Shown piece by piece: positions 17,905-26,535 of a DNA stretch of 64,000 bases. The position numbers were made by a program, and so were the translations under genes. Origin of the DNA: Arthrobacter celericrescens (lineage in GTDB: Bacteria > Actinomycetota > Actinomycetes > Actinomycetales > Micrococcaceae). A model generated the notes under the pieces. It was not told the origin of the DNA, searched no databases, and was given only the letters and a program-made list of their open reading frames with translations. The stretch lies in the NCBI RefSeq assembly GCF_003614925.1, contig NZ_QYLP01000093.1, positions 1-64,000 on the forward strand, written 5' to 3'. Position 1 is the stretch's first letter, and each line of letters opens with the position of its first letter.

Positions 17905-20163
17905 GTGGCACTAGTGACATGGATCAAGCAGAAGGACAAGATCGATGGCGCAATGAAGGCTAAGGTCTACTCATTCTTTGAAAAGTTGCAGAAGGACGAC
18001 ACTGCACCTGGCCTCCACATCGAGCCGATGGTCAACCCTGCCGACTCGCGCGTCCGGACTGGCCGTATCGATCTGAACTTTCGCGCGGTGCTGTTCAAGG
18101 TGGCATTCGAGAATGTTCCGCACTATTTCTATTACGGTGCGTGGCCCCACGATCAGGCGATTGACATTGCCCGGTCCAGCGTGCTCCAGGTGAACTCTGT
18201 CAACGGTGTTCTCGAGGTGGTGCGCGCATCAACACCGGCTTCCGGGGCGCCAGCGGAGACTCCCGCGAACGAGCCATTCAAGGTCGTTGTTCCCGAAGGT
18301 CCTGAGGAGGAACCAGAAGCGGAATCACCCGAGCTCTGGACGAATCCGCTCCCGGCCTGCGGAATGAATCAGCGCGACCTCGTAACGAGCCTCGGTCTCG
18401 CTGCGGCTCTTGTGGATAAGGCTTTCTCAGCCTCGTCTGATGAAGAACTATTGGATGTTCTGGGCGATTCTCCCGAGTGGCAGGCGACGGCGCTGCTGGA
18501 GCTTGCCGCTGGTACGTCCGTCTCGGAGGTGCAGGACAAGCTGGCCTTGAGCCGGTACGTAGATGATCCAGAAGAGTCCGAAGAGGACAAGATCAAACGT
18601 GCCCTGGAGCACCCGGCAAGCAAGATGCAGTTCATGTTCGTAGGAGACGACTCCGAAGAGCTGAAAAAGGTCATCGAAGGCGGCGACTTCGATTCCTGGC
18701 GTACCTTTCTTCATCCCGAACAGCGCGTCTATGCTGAACGACGCTACAGCGGATCTTTCCGGCTTTCAGGAGGAGCCGGCACGGGTAAGACGGTTGTATT
18801 GCTGCACCGGGCAAGAGCACTTGCTCTCGCGGAGCCTTCCTCCTGCATAGTGCTGACGACCTACACGACCACTCTTGCCGAGTCGCTGGAGAGCGGACTC
18901 GCGAAGCTCGACGCCGATCTTCCCCGTGCGTCTAAGCCAGGCGAGCCGGGTATCTACATCGCGGGCGTGGATTCGCTGGTGAGCAAGGTCTTCCGGGCTT
19001 CTATGGAGGCAGAACAACGGCAGTCGATGAAGGATCTCTTTGGCCTCGGGGGCGCCGCACCTGGAAAGATCCTCGATGCAGATCGTGCCCGCCAACAATG
19101 GGAAAGCGCGATTGGCGATGTGGAACATGAACTTGAGACCGAGCTCGCCAATCCCACCTTCCTCCAGCAGGAATACGAGACCGTTGTGCTGCCGAATTTC
19201 ATCACGGGTAAAGACGAGTATCTTAAAGTCCCCCGCACGGGGCGTGGCACTGCGCTCAACCGCGCTAAGAGGCTGGCCGTTTGGAAGATCATTGAGGGCT
19301 ACCGGTATTACAACCGGATCGACATGCACGCGTCCTTTGTCGAGATGGCGCACCTCGCAGCGTTGGTGCTCCGGCACCGCAGTGAGAATGGCATGACACG
19401 TTTGGCAGACCACGTGCTGATCGACGAAGCACAGGACCTACATGCAGGTCACTGGCTCTTCCTCCGGGAATTGGTTCAGCAGGGGCCCGACGACTTGTTC
19501 ATTGCCGAGGACTCGCACCAGCGCATCTACGGACAGAAGGTGCCGCTATCGCGCTTTGGAATTGGCATTGTAGGCAGGTCTCGGAGGCTGACACTCAACT
19601 ACCGGACCACACAGCAAAACCTGGCATACGCCGTCGGACTGCTGAAGGGGGTTCCGGTCACGGACATCGAAGACACAGACGAGTCCGTCAACGGATACAC
19701 GTCTTCCCGTGTAGGACCTAAGCCGCAGGAGCACGCGGCGGCGTCCTATGTGGAAGAGCTGGACAACCTTGCCCAGACACTTCGAGCGTGGGAGGAGGAA
19801 GGCGTTCCGCTTGAAACAGTTGGCATCCTGGTTCGCGCGAACTTCCAGATCGGCAAAGTAATCAACGGACTCAACGAGCGGGGATTAGAGGCGCGTATTG
19901 CCGGCTCCCCTGCCGGTTCCGGCGTTCCGTATGTGATGACCATGCACCGGTCAAAGGGCATGGAGTTCACCCGGGTTGTTCTGTTTGGGATGTCGGATCA
20001 GTCGATGCCCGCGGCATACCAGTTACAGAATTTGGCTCCGGCTGAACAAGCGGATGCGCTTCTCCGCGAGCGTTCGCTCCTCTACGTTGCTGCTACGAGG
20101 GCAAGGGACGGGCTCGTCGTGTCATGGAGCGGCAAACCGTCAGAGCTGCTTGGTACAAAGTAG
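17905..20163 (+). CDS. UvrD-type superfamily 1 helicase with RelE-like N-terminus
   Basis: A 752-residue SF1A helicase. Walker A is GGAGTGKT near residue 288, motif II IDEAQD near 506, a CMHRSKGME-like block with MHRSKGMEF near 675, and YVAATRARDG near 727. The first 110 residues are not helicase: a segment around 50-90 reads RTGRIDLNFRAVLF ... HYFYYGAWPHDQAIDIA, which resembles the ParE/RelE fold (inference by eye). Acidic Glu-rich segments lie near 130 and 215. The GTG start is preceded by AGGGGG about 6 nt upstream and comes 1 nt after the stop of the giant helicase, so it belongs to the same operon. A second, unrelated-looking UvrD-type helicase is encoded in the opposing operon. Confidence 0.85.
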   Translation: MALVTWIKQKDKIDGAMKAKVYSFFEKLQKDDTAPGLHIEPMVNPADSRVRTGRIDLNFRAVLFKVAFENVPHYFYYGAWPHDQAIDIARSSVLQVNSVNGVLEVVRASTPASGAPAETPANEPFKVVVPEGPEEEPEAESPELWTNPLPACGMNQRDLVTSLGLAAALVDKAFSASSDEELLDVLGDSPEWQATALLELAAGTSVSEVQDKLALSRYVDDPEESEEDKIKRALEHPASKMQFMFVGDDSEELKKVIEGGDFDSWRTFLHPEQRVYAERRYSGSFRLSGGAGTGKTVVLLHRARALALAEPSSCIVLTTYTTTLAESLESGLAKLDADLPRASKPGEPGIYIAGVDSLVSKVFRASMEAEQRQSMKDLFGLGGAAPGKILDADRARQQWESAIGDVEHELETELANPTFLQQEYETVVLPNFITGKDEYLKVPRTGRGTALNRAKRLAVWKIIEGYRYYNRIDMHASFVEMAHLAALVLRHRSENGMTRLADHVLIDEAQDLHAGHWLFLRELVQQGPDDLFIAEDSHQRIYGQKVPLSRFGIGIVGRSRRLTLNYRTTQQNLAYAVGLLKGVPVTDIEDTDESVNGYTSSRVGPKPQEHAAASYVEELDNLAQTLRAWEEEGVPLETVGILVRANFQIGKVINGLNERGLEARIAGSPAGSGVPYVMTMHRSKGMEFTRVVLFGMSDQSMPAAYQLQNLAPAEQADALLRERSLLYVAATRARDGLVVSWSGKPSELLGTK

Positions 20164-20194
20164 TTTTGCAACATCATCTGTGATTGGGGGAGAA

Positions 20195-21187
20195 ATGGCG
20201 GCAGGGTCGACGGCGACGAAGTCCCGATGGTGGGACGGGGACGCCAAGCAGCGGTACTGGATGGAGGTTGTTTACGAGGAGCGATTTGGAAGCCAGCTCA
20301 TTGCTCCCGGAGGTGGCCGCCATGACCGGATGAACGACGTCCGAGTCGGGGACGTCATAATCCATTGGCTCAGCCGCAAAAACCCCATGAAGTGGAAACC
20401 AGGAATTTACGGAGCCTCAGTTGTAGCCGGTCCTCTGCAGAATGACAGCGGAAGCTGGCTGGGCCAGCCAGCGGACACAATTCCTCTGTCCAACTACACT
20501 GCACTGCAGAAGCCACTACTGCTTACCGATCTGAGGGAGAACTACGAGGAAAGTATCCTGGGGGTTCTGGCCACATTGACTGAAGAATTCGCCAAACCAA
20601 AGCGGACCATCTACTTTCCGTTCAACAGGCATCCGAGAGCTGGCCTAAAGCCAAACGAAGGCTACCTCTTCAAAATGCCACAGCAGGTCGTACAACTTGT
20701 GCCCGACCTATTACCAGATAGCGACTGGGGCGGCTTTGACCGGCCTCTCCTTGCCCCTCCTGTGAGTGGGCAAAACGGTGTGCGCCAGCGGTACGCTGGC
20801 TTCTGTGCTGATCCGGTACTGAAAAGGGCCATTGAGATGCAGGCCGTGCGACAGGCGATAAGGCACTACGAAGCTGCCGGTTATGCGGTAGAGGATGTTG
20901 GCGCCTACAGGCCATATGACCTCGAAGCAGTGCGCGGCGACGAAGTTCGTCGCGTCGAAGTGAAGGGTTCTCAGGGGCACGTTCAAAAGGTGATTCTGAC
21001 CCGGAACGAGGTGACCAACGCTAATGAGTTCGACCGGACGGACCTGGTTGTCGTTGCGGAAATTCAGTGGGAGCGCCATCTGGATGGGACCATCACCACT
21101 GAAAGCGGACTGATGAATGTTTATCCGGACTGGAAGCCATCGCCTGAAAACCTCATGCCCTTGAGCTACGAGTACTTCCTGGATTAG
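20195..21187 (+). CDS. DUF3883 (NO VEIN C-terminal) domain protein, possible PD-(D/E)XK fold
   Basis: A 330-residue protein, last gene of the plus-strand defence operon. The C-terminal part, roughly residues 215-300, is DUF3883-like: AIRHYEAAGYAVEDV, then YDLEAV, then VRRVEVKGSQG, then ILTRNEV. The spaced D ... E-V-K pattern is that of restriction-endonuclease-like folds, which DUF3883 is thought to belong to. The N-terminal 150 residues read like an EVE/PUA-type small-molecule or modified-base reader (GDVIIHWLSRK, GIYGASVVAG), but this is a visual impression. ATG is chosen with a GGGGGAG site just upstream. In this setting it may read or cut modified DNA for the helicases. A strong hairpin terminator follows within 10 bp. 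Confidence 0.78.
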   Translation: MAAGSTATKSRWWDGDAKQRYWMEVVYEERFGSQLIAPGGGRHDRMNDVRVGDVIIHWLSRKNPMKWKPGIYGASVVAGPLQNDSGSWLGQPADTIPLSNYTALQKPLLLTDLRENYEESILGVLATLTEEFAKPKRTIYFPFNRHPRAGLKPNEGYLFKMPQQVVQLVPDLLPDSDWGGFDRPLLAPPVSGQNGVRQRYAGFCADPVLKRAIEMQAVRQAIRHYEAAGYAVEDVGAYRPYDLEAVRGDEVRRVEVKGSQGHVQKVILTRNEVTNANEFDRTDLVVVAEIQWERHLDGTITTESGLMNVYPDWKPSPENLMPLSYEYFLD

Positions 21188-21196
21188 AACTACTGA

Positions 21197-21236
21197 GTGG
21201 TGGGTGGGGGTCGGACTCCCGACCCCCACCCACCAC
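21197..21236. terminator. Shared convergent terminator, perfect 18-bp arms
   Basis: Left arm 21197-21214 and right arm 21219-21236 are perfect reverse complements with a 4-nt loop (ACTC). It lies 10 bp after the DUF3883 stop and 7 bp after the drmB stop, so it can fold in transcripts from both convergent operons. There is no long T-run on either side. Confidence 0.85.
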
Positions 21237-21242
21237 CAAGCC

Positions 21243-23342
21243 CTAATAAACCATGTCCGCCAGCTTGTCGGCGAGATCGGAAGGCGCGAAGTCCTTCGTG
21301 TGATAGGTGGTCCACCCCTGCTCCGCGAGCCAGTCGTCCCGTTCGTCGTCGCGGTCCACGAGTACTGCCACACGGGAGGAAGGCCACAACAGATCTACCT
21401 GCCACTGGTTGTCTGGGCCAATGTCGGCCCCCCAGTCTCCTAGCTCCACCTCGACTTCTACAAGTTCGGGGATCAGTTCCTTCAAATCGGGGCCGGATTC
21501 GGCAAAGACGGTCAGCCAGGCGCTGTGTCGTATGCTCTCGGGGATGTCGACATGGTCGGGCGCCGTAGGTTCCTTCCCGGCCGCGCCGCCAGACCCGCCC
21601 AGCGGATTCAACTTGGCCCACTCGAGAAAACCGAGCCCGATTTGCCCGTGCACGCCGAATAGAGAGCCTCGGTCCAGATTTGAATTGAACAGCTCGCAGC
21701 TGGTCTCCGGCACGAGGACACAGCAATGGCATGCCGCGAGGTTACGGGCATCCGTTCCAGAGCCCCGCGACTCGATGCAAACAGGGTCGGCCGAGCACCA
21801 GGAGGTGCGGAACAAACCTTCATCCAGGGCAGGACCAAGCCGCTTCGGGCTCGCTTGCGCTGCAATGCCGCCCAGGCTGCCGGCCGAGTCCGAAGAGGCC
21901 GTATAAAGAAGCACTCCGACCTGATCTTTACCAACATAGAGACGTTCCCGGATCGAAGACGCGGGGTAGCCTGCATCGAGGGAAAGCTGGTCAATGATGA
22001 TGTGGGACAGTGTGTGGACCAGGGTCTCCACAATGCTCACGGGGGCGGGGTCCAGTCCCCGCTGCTTCGCTGCACGCCTGGCGTTGACCCACAAGGTATT
22101 TTCCCGGCTCGCGGCAAAGTCAGTTTTTGCCCACGCTTCAACCTGGGGCCTGTCCAGGGCTACGAAGAGTCCCTCGCCGAGCGTCTCGATTGCGGGAAGC
22201 CAGTTCTGTCGGTTGTCGTCAGGGGAGAGCGGTGACAGCTTTGCGTCGGGCTTGTCCTCGCCCCTCGGTTGCAGCCGGCTGAACCCGTAAAGTGCACGTA
22301 CTTCCCGTAGCCGGGTGATTTTTCGTGCAGCCTTGATCCAATGCTTGTGGTCGGCCGGCACGGCTACTTTCTCAGCGACAAAGTCCGTGTCCGGGCTGTC
22401 CTTCCGGCCGTTCATCAGCGCAAGGAACTCTTGCTCGCGAAGTTGGTCTTCAGAGAGCTCTGTCTCTTCACTGCCGTGGAACTGGCGTCTGATTTCCGCC
22501 CGCAGCTCGTCCACAGAGAAGCGCCCATCAAACTCCTGAACGACGCCCTCCAAGACCCACGCGGACGACGGTTCAAGGGCCTGTGGTTGGCTGAGTTGAG
22601 CAGCCTTCGACGTGACAACCTTCGCAAGAAATTCAGAGTATGGAGGTATCGAGATTGCCGATCTGACTACTGGAAACCAGACGTTAGACGCACCGCGCTG
22701 CACGGTCTTTGGAGGCTTACCGCATTCACGCTCACGGTATCCCCATCCGAGCCACGGCCGGTTCCCCTGGCACTTCATCTCCCTTAAGGCGATGGAGTTG
22801 AACGCGTCGGCCATTGTCCGGGACTTTCCGCAAGAACACCGGACCACCATATCGGCCAGGGAAGATGTTCGGCCTTCCGAGGCAAGCGAAAGTAAGTGGT
22901 TGGCATCCTCTGTCGGGGTAAAGCCATGAACCCAATAGGAATACGGAAAGTCGTCGATGTGTCCGTCTTCGCAGGCGACGACGAAGCGTGATGGAGTTAG
23001 TGGAGCGAGCGATTTACATAAGCCACACTTGGGATCCTCGTAGGACGCCTGTAACTGCTGGACCCTCCCGAGGCGGTCGCAATTCGGACAAACAAGCATC
23101 TGTGGGAAACGAACTACCGGAATCTTTCCGCGAGCTCCTGCAGGGGGCAGGAGGAGCTCAGACACTCTCAAGCTTCTGGCCAGACGCGGCTCAATGACCG
23201 GCTTCAAATGCTTCCGGTCCCACTGATCAATGCTGGTGATCATGAAGCTGTTGTTTTCAGCAGGGAACAGACTGCCGACTCCGAAGGTGGAGATCAACTG
23301 GCTGCGCCGGGCGGCATAGGTCTTTTTAGCCAAGGGTGGCAT
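21243..23342 (-). CDS. drmB: DrmB, DUF1998-family DISARM core protein
   Basis: A 699-residue DrmB. The N-terminal zinc site has Cys 85/88 (CPNC) and Cys 106/109 (CGLC), followed by RFVVACEDGHIDDFPYSYWVH, a hallmark of the family. The C-terminal DUF1998 part has TLSHIIIDQLSLDAGYP near 430 and ACHCCVLVPETSCE near 548. DrmB pairs with DrmA as the DNA-engaging core of DISARM. The last 60 residues form an extra module (QVDLLWP, VAVLVD, GWTT) resembling the tail of the giant plus-strand helicase. The ATG start lies inside the last codons of drmA (17-nt overlap) with GAGGAAGG directly before it. It is the last gene of the minus operon. Confidence 0.92.
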   Translation of the reverse strand: MPPLAKKTYAARRSQLISTFGVGSLFPAENNSFMITSIDQWDRKHLKPVIEPRLARSLRVSELLLPPAGARGKIPVVRFPQMLVCPNCDRLGRVQQLQASYEDPKCGLCKSLAPLTPSRFVVACEDGHIDDFPYSYWVHGFTPTEDANHLLSLASEGRTSSLADMVVRCSCGKSRTMADAFNSIALREMKCQGNRPWLGWGYRERECGKPPKTVQRGASNVWFPVVRSAISIPPYSEFLAKVVTSKAAQLSQPQALEPSSAWVLEGVVQEFDGRFSVDELRAEIRRQFHGSEETELSEDQLREQEFLALMNGRKDSPDTDFVAEKVAVPADHKHWIKAARKITRLREVRALYGFSRLQPRGEDKPDAKLSPLSPDDNRQNWLPAIETLGEGLFVALDRPQVEAWAKTDFAASRENTLWVNARRAAKQRGLDPAPVSIVETLVHTLSHIIIDQLSLDAGYPASSIRERLYVGKDQVGVLLYTASSDSAGSLGGIAAQASPKRLGPALDEGLFRTSWCSADPVCIESRGSGTDARNLAACHCCVLVPETSCELFNSNLDRGSLFGVHGQIGLGFLEWAKLNPLGGSGGAAGKEPTAPDHVDIPESIRHSAWLTVFAESGPDLKELIPELVEVEVELGDWGADIGPDNQWQVDLLWPSSRVAVLVDRDDERDDWLAEQGWTTYHTKDFAPSDLADKLADMVY

Positions 23343-26300
23343 CCTTCCTCATTGGGGCCGGCCGGAGGGCGGTTTCTGCGTCAACGTCGCGCATGCTGCG
23401 GGGTGTGGGCCATGGAATGGTACTTGTGCTGTAGACGAAATCGGGGTCTTCAAGGGCTTTGCTGGAATCGATGAGCAACGCACGGGGCGAATTCCGCTTG
23501 CCCTCGTAAGGCAGGTCAGCGTCCGCGAGGGCTGCTTTCCGCCATATGTTAAGAAGCCGCTCCAGCTCTTCGCGCGTAGCGGATAATTCCTCAGGATCGA
23601 CGGATGCGACCCGATTTCCTATCCAGGTCATAACTTCGTCTACTGCGGGGGACTTGTCTCGGACGTGCCCGGCAGTGCCACGTAGCTCGGGGACAAGCAT
23701 CCTCAGTGCTGACACCAGCGTCGCGTGAAGTCCCCGGTCTCGCGACCGGGCAGCGAAAGGCGTGGCACTGGTTGCTTCAACTGCCCGATAAAGGGAGCCG
23801 TGAAAGTCGTTGAAAGATTCGTAGTGCGAGCGGTCCCGCGTCCGCGCTGCATTGAAGACTGTTACTACCAAGCCCGGGTGCTGTCGCCCGACGCGGCTCG
23901 TGGCCTGAATGTACTCAGCGCTTGATTGAGGCTGTCCCATAACTGCCATAAGACCCAGGCGGTCGACGTCCAGACCAACTGAGATCATGTTGGTTGCCAG
24001 CACAACGTCTTCGGGCCTCTGGCTGCTCATCAAGCTCTTTTCCAAAGACTTGAGGGCCTCCGGAATCTTGTGGTTTTCCACGCGGCTGGTGAGCTCACTT
24101 AACTGGATTCCACGCCCCTCGAGCCTGCCGTCGCGTTTCGCCAAGAGATTAAGGCGCGCCCGGACGTCGTCGTATACCTGAAGGTAAGCGGAGCCAAGAA
24201 CACGGAGACTGTTGAAGTACCCCATGAGTGTCCAGTAGGGGTCCCGGTCTTCGGCCTTTGCCGCCTCAATAATGTTGGCCGAGTGCAACAACGAGGCGTA
24301 GGTGCGGACCATGAGCGTCGCGTGACTGGTGCCGGACGCGAGCACTCCAACGTATTGTCGTGTTCCGAATTCGTCGGAGGGGGCCTTCTGGGCGAAGAAG
24401 GAATCGTCAGGATCAAGTCCCGGGGGCGGGAAGAGGCTGGATTGGCGGTTGAAGACGGACCGAATCTGGTCTTGTGCTCTCCGAATTGTAGCCGTGGAGG
24501 CAACGATCTTTGGCTTTCTGGCTTCTGAGCCCCCTTCACGCCCGATGCCACTGGCGGCCAGGTCGACAGCCGTTTCGAACAATCCGACAGTGGAACCGAG
24601 TGGTCCGGAAATAAGGTGCAGCTCATCCTGGATGATCAGGTCCGGGCCCAAATCAGCAGGGGAGAGGCGTCCAAAAAGCGTTGCGATTTCGCCACGCCAG
24701 GACATACCAGCGAACTTGTCGACAGTACCGATCACGAGCTCCGGGCGTTCCCTGTAGACGTCCGTGTCGACAATATGAACTGGAAGGCCGCCAGCGAAGT
24801 CGCATAAACGATTTGAACACGTCACAGTCATACGATCAGTGGGGACCTTGGTGATCCGGTAGTCGTCAACTGTGAGTCGGTTGCCACACCAAGGGCAAGC
24901 TTCTATCTGTTTTGGGTTGCCCTCGATGACTTCCTGGTTGTTCCTGAGCTTTCCGAGGTTCGTCCTCGCAGTCGCAATGTCGTTCGGGGTGGCGCCTCCG
25001 CCGACCCAGAGGCCGATGCTGAATGGTGCTTCTCCGATGCGGTCCTCGTCGTCCAAGCGCACGGATTCAAGGGAGCAGATGAGCATAGCAGCGCGCTCGA
25101 ACTGCTGGATGGTGAGAAGCCGCAAGGTGTAACGCATAATCACGGCAACGCCGCGAACGCGGGTATCGCGAAGTCGCCGAAGCAGCAGGAGATAGGCGAT
25201 AAGCCCGAGGTATGCTTCGGTTTTGCCACCACCGGTGGGGAACCAGAGAAGATCGGCTACGTCCCTCTCATCGTGTTGGTCGTCCGTCAGAGACGGCAGA
25301 TTGATGAGGATAAAGGCGATCTGGAAGGGGCGCCAGCTCTGCTCGCCAAGTTTGAAATCGCCCTTGGCTCCTTTTCGTACCCAGTCCTGGCGGGAACGCT
25401 GCATGTGCATAGCTTTGTTCGCTAGCTGAAACGCCTCGAAGGCTTTTGAATCCTCGGCAAGCAATTGGATTCCAGCCTTGATGCGACTGTGGGCGCTTCC
25501 CGCCTGCTTCATGTGTTCATTTGCGACCCCGCGCAGGTGGGGTGGCACGTATGCTGGCCCGTCCTGTGTTGCAGATGCAGTAGATGCGGCGATCCAGGAC
25601 GAGTAGTCCTCCGCGAGGCGGTTCAGTTCGGCAATGACTTCGTCGCGAGAGGCTGTTGCCATGAAAGGCAGCGAAAGATTGGCCGCACTGCCTCCGGCCA
25701 TGGATCGGTGGACGTCCTGACGGGGGACGAAGGTTGACGAGACACGCTGACAAAGCCGCCCGTCGACGTCGGCCTCATGTACTTCAATTGCGCACCCGTG
25801 GCCTGCCCCGAAGACCATGTGGTTGCGGTAGAGAAGCTCCGAGGACGCCAAGTCGGGGTCGGACGGGACGCTGGTGCGAAGCTTGGAACGGTCTACCAGC
25901 GCCGGGACTGACGTGTGGACTGAAACGCCTGCTTGGAACCAGCACGCCACATCCTTGTCGGAGGTCGGGTCCGGCTTGGGCTGGGTGTTTCTGAGAACAA
26001 CGGTGACAGTAACAATTGCATCTTCCGGAACGCGCACTAAGGCATAGAGTTCCAACGCGCCGCCCTCAAGCAGGTGGCGCTGCGGCCCAGGTGCCGAAAG
26101 ATCTACCTCGATCTCGGGCAGATCAGCGGCAGCTCTCTGCCAGTCAAAAGTGTCGCGCCGTTTGCTGCCACTGTCCCTGACGGTAGCTATTGGCGTATAG
26201 CGCGCTGCTGTCGGGGTGACAGCCAGAGACGTTGAACGGTTTGTATCCACGGAGACGGTAAGGCCTACACTGCTGGGGTAGGTCAGTCGGGCGTTTGCGA

Positions 26301-26526
26301 CGGAGCTGTCAACGGAAGCCTCTCCGGAAGCTGCAGCAACTGATTCGGGCTCATCAGGGGCTTCAACATAGGTGTCGTCAGCTGCGGGCCAAAGCACGCC
26401 CGTCACATAGCGCTCCAGTGGACGTTCCGTTATCAACTCATCCGGGGCCCCCGGTCCGTAGAGGTCGGTCTCGAGGCGGTCCACCATTTCACGGCGGAAA
26501 CTGTACTTGGCATCCAATATCGACAC
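23326..26526 (-). CDS. drmA: DrmA, DISARM core helicase
   Basis: A 1,066-residue helicase of the DISARM DrmA type. An N-terminal extension of about 400 residues precedes Walker A in FPTGGGKTEAY near residue 430. Zinc-binding CPWC and a later Cys pair sit near 555-585. The DEAD-box equivalent is DELH near 631, TATIRRAQ follows, and the second lobe shows NMISVGLDVDRLGLM and QATSRVGRQHPG near 880. DrmA is a translocase that with DrmB enters DNA carrying a 5' overhang. The GTG start has AGGAG 6 nt upstream and lies 9 nt after the stop of the UvrD-like gene. No drmC (PLD nuclease) follows drmB, unlike canonical DISARM. Confidence 0.92.
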   Translation of the reverse strand: MSILDAKYSFRREMVDRLETDLYGPGAPDELITERPLERYVTGVLWPAADDTYVEAPDEPESVAAASGEASVDSSVANARLTYPSSVGLTVSVDTNRSTSLAVTPTAARYTPIATVRDSGSKRRDTFDWQRAAADLPEIEVDLSAPGPQRHLLEGGALELYALVRVPEDAIVTVTVVLRNTQPKPDPTSDKDVACWFQAGVSVHTSVPALVDRSKLRTSVPSDPDLASSELLYRNHMVFGAGHGCAIEVHEADVDGRLCQRVSSTFVPRQDVHRSMAGGSAANLSLPFMATASRDEVIAELNRLAEDYSSWIAASTASATQDGPAYVPPHLRGVANEHMKQAGSAHSRIKAGIQLLAEDSKAFEAFQLANKAMHMQRSRQDWVRKGAKGDFKLGEQSWRPFQIAFILINLPSLTDDQHDERDVADLLWFPTGGGKTEAYLGLIAYLLLLRRLRDTRVRGVAVIMRYTLRLLTIQQFERAAMLICSLESVRLDDEDRIGEAPFSIGLWVGGGATPNDIATARTNLGKLRNNQEVIEGNPKQIEACPWCGNRLTVDDYRITKVPTDRMTVTCSNRLCDFAGGLPVHIVDTDVYRERPELVIGTVDKFAGMSWRGEIATLFGRLSPADLGPDLIIQDELHLISGPLGSTVGLFETAVDLAASGIGREGGSEARKPKIVASTATIRRAQDQIRSVFNRQSSLFPPPGLDPDDSFFAQKAPSDEFGTRQYVGVLASGTSHATLMVRTYASLLHSANIIEAAKAEDRDPYWTLMGYFNSLRVLGSAYLQVYDDVRARLNLLAKRDGRLEGRGIQLSELTSRVENHKIPEALKSLEKSLMSSQRPEDVVLATNMISVGLDVDRLGLMAVMGQPQSSAEYIQATSRVGRQHPGLVVTVFNAARTRDRSHYESFNDFHGSLYRAVEATSATPFAARSRDRGLHATLVSALRMLVPELRGTAGHVRDKSPAVDEVMTWIGNRVASVDPEELSATREELERLLNIWRKAALADADLPYEGKRNSPRALLIDSSKALEDPDFVYSTSTIPWPTPRSMRDVDAETALRPAPMRKDATLG

Positions 26527-26535
26527 TTATTGCTC

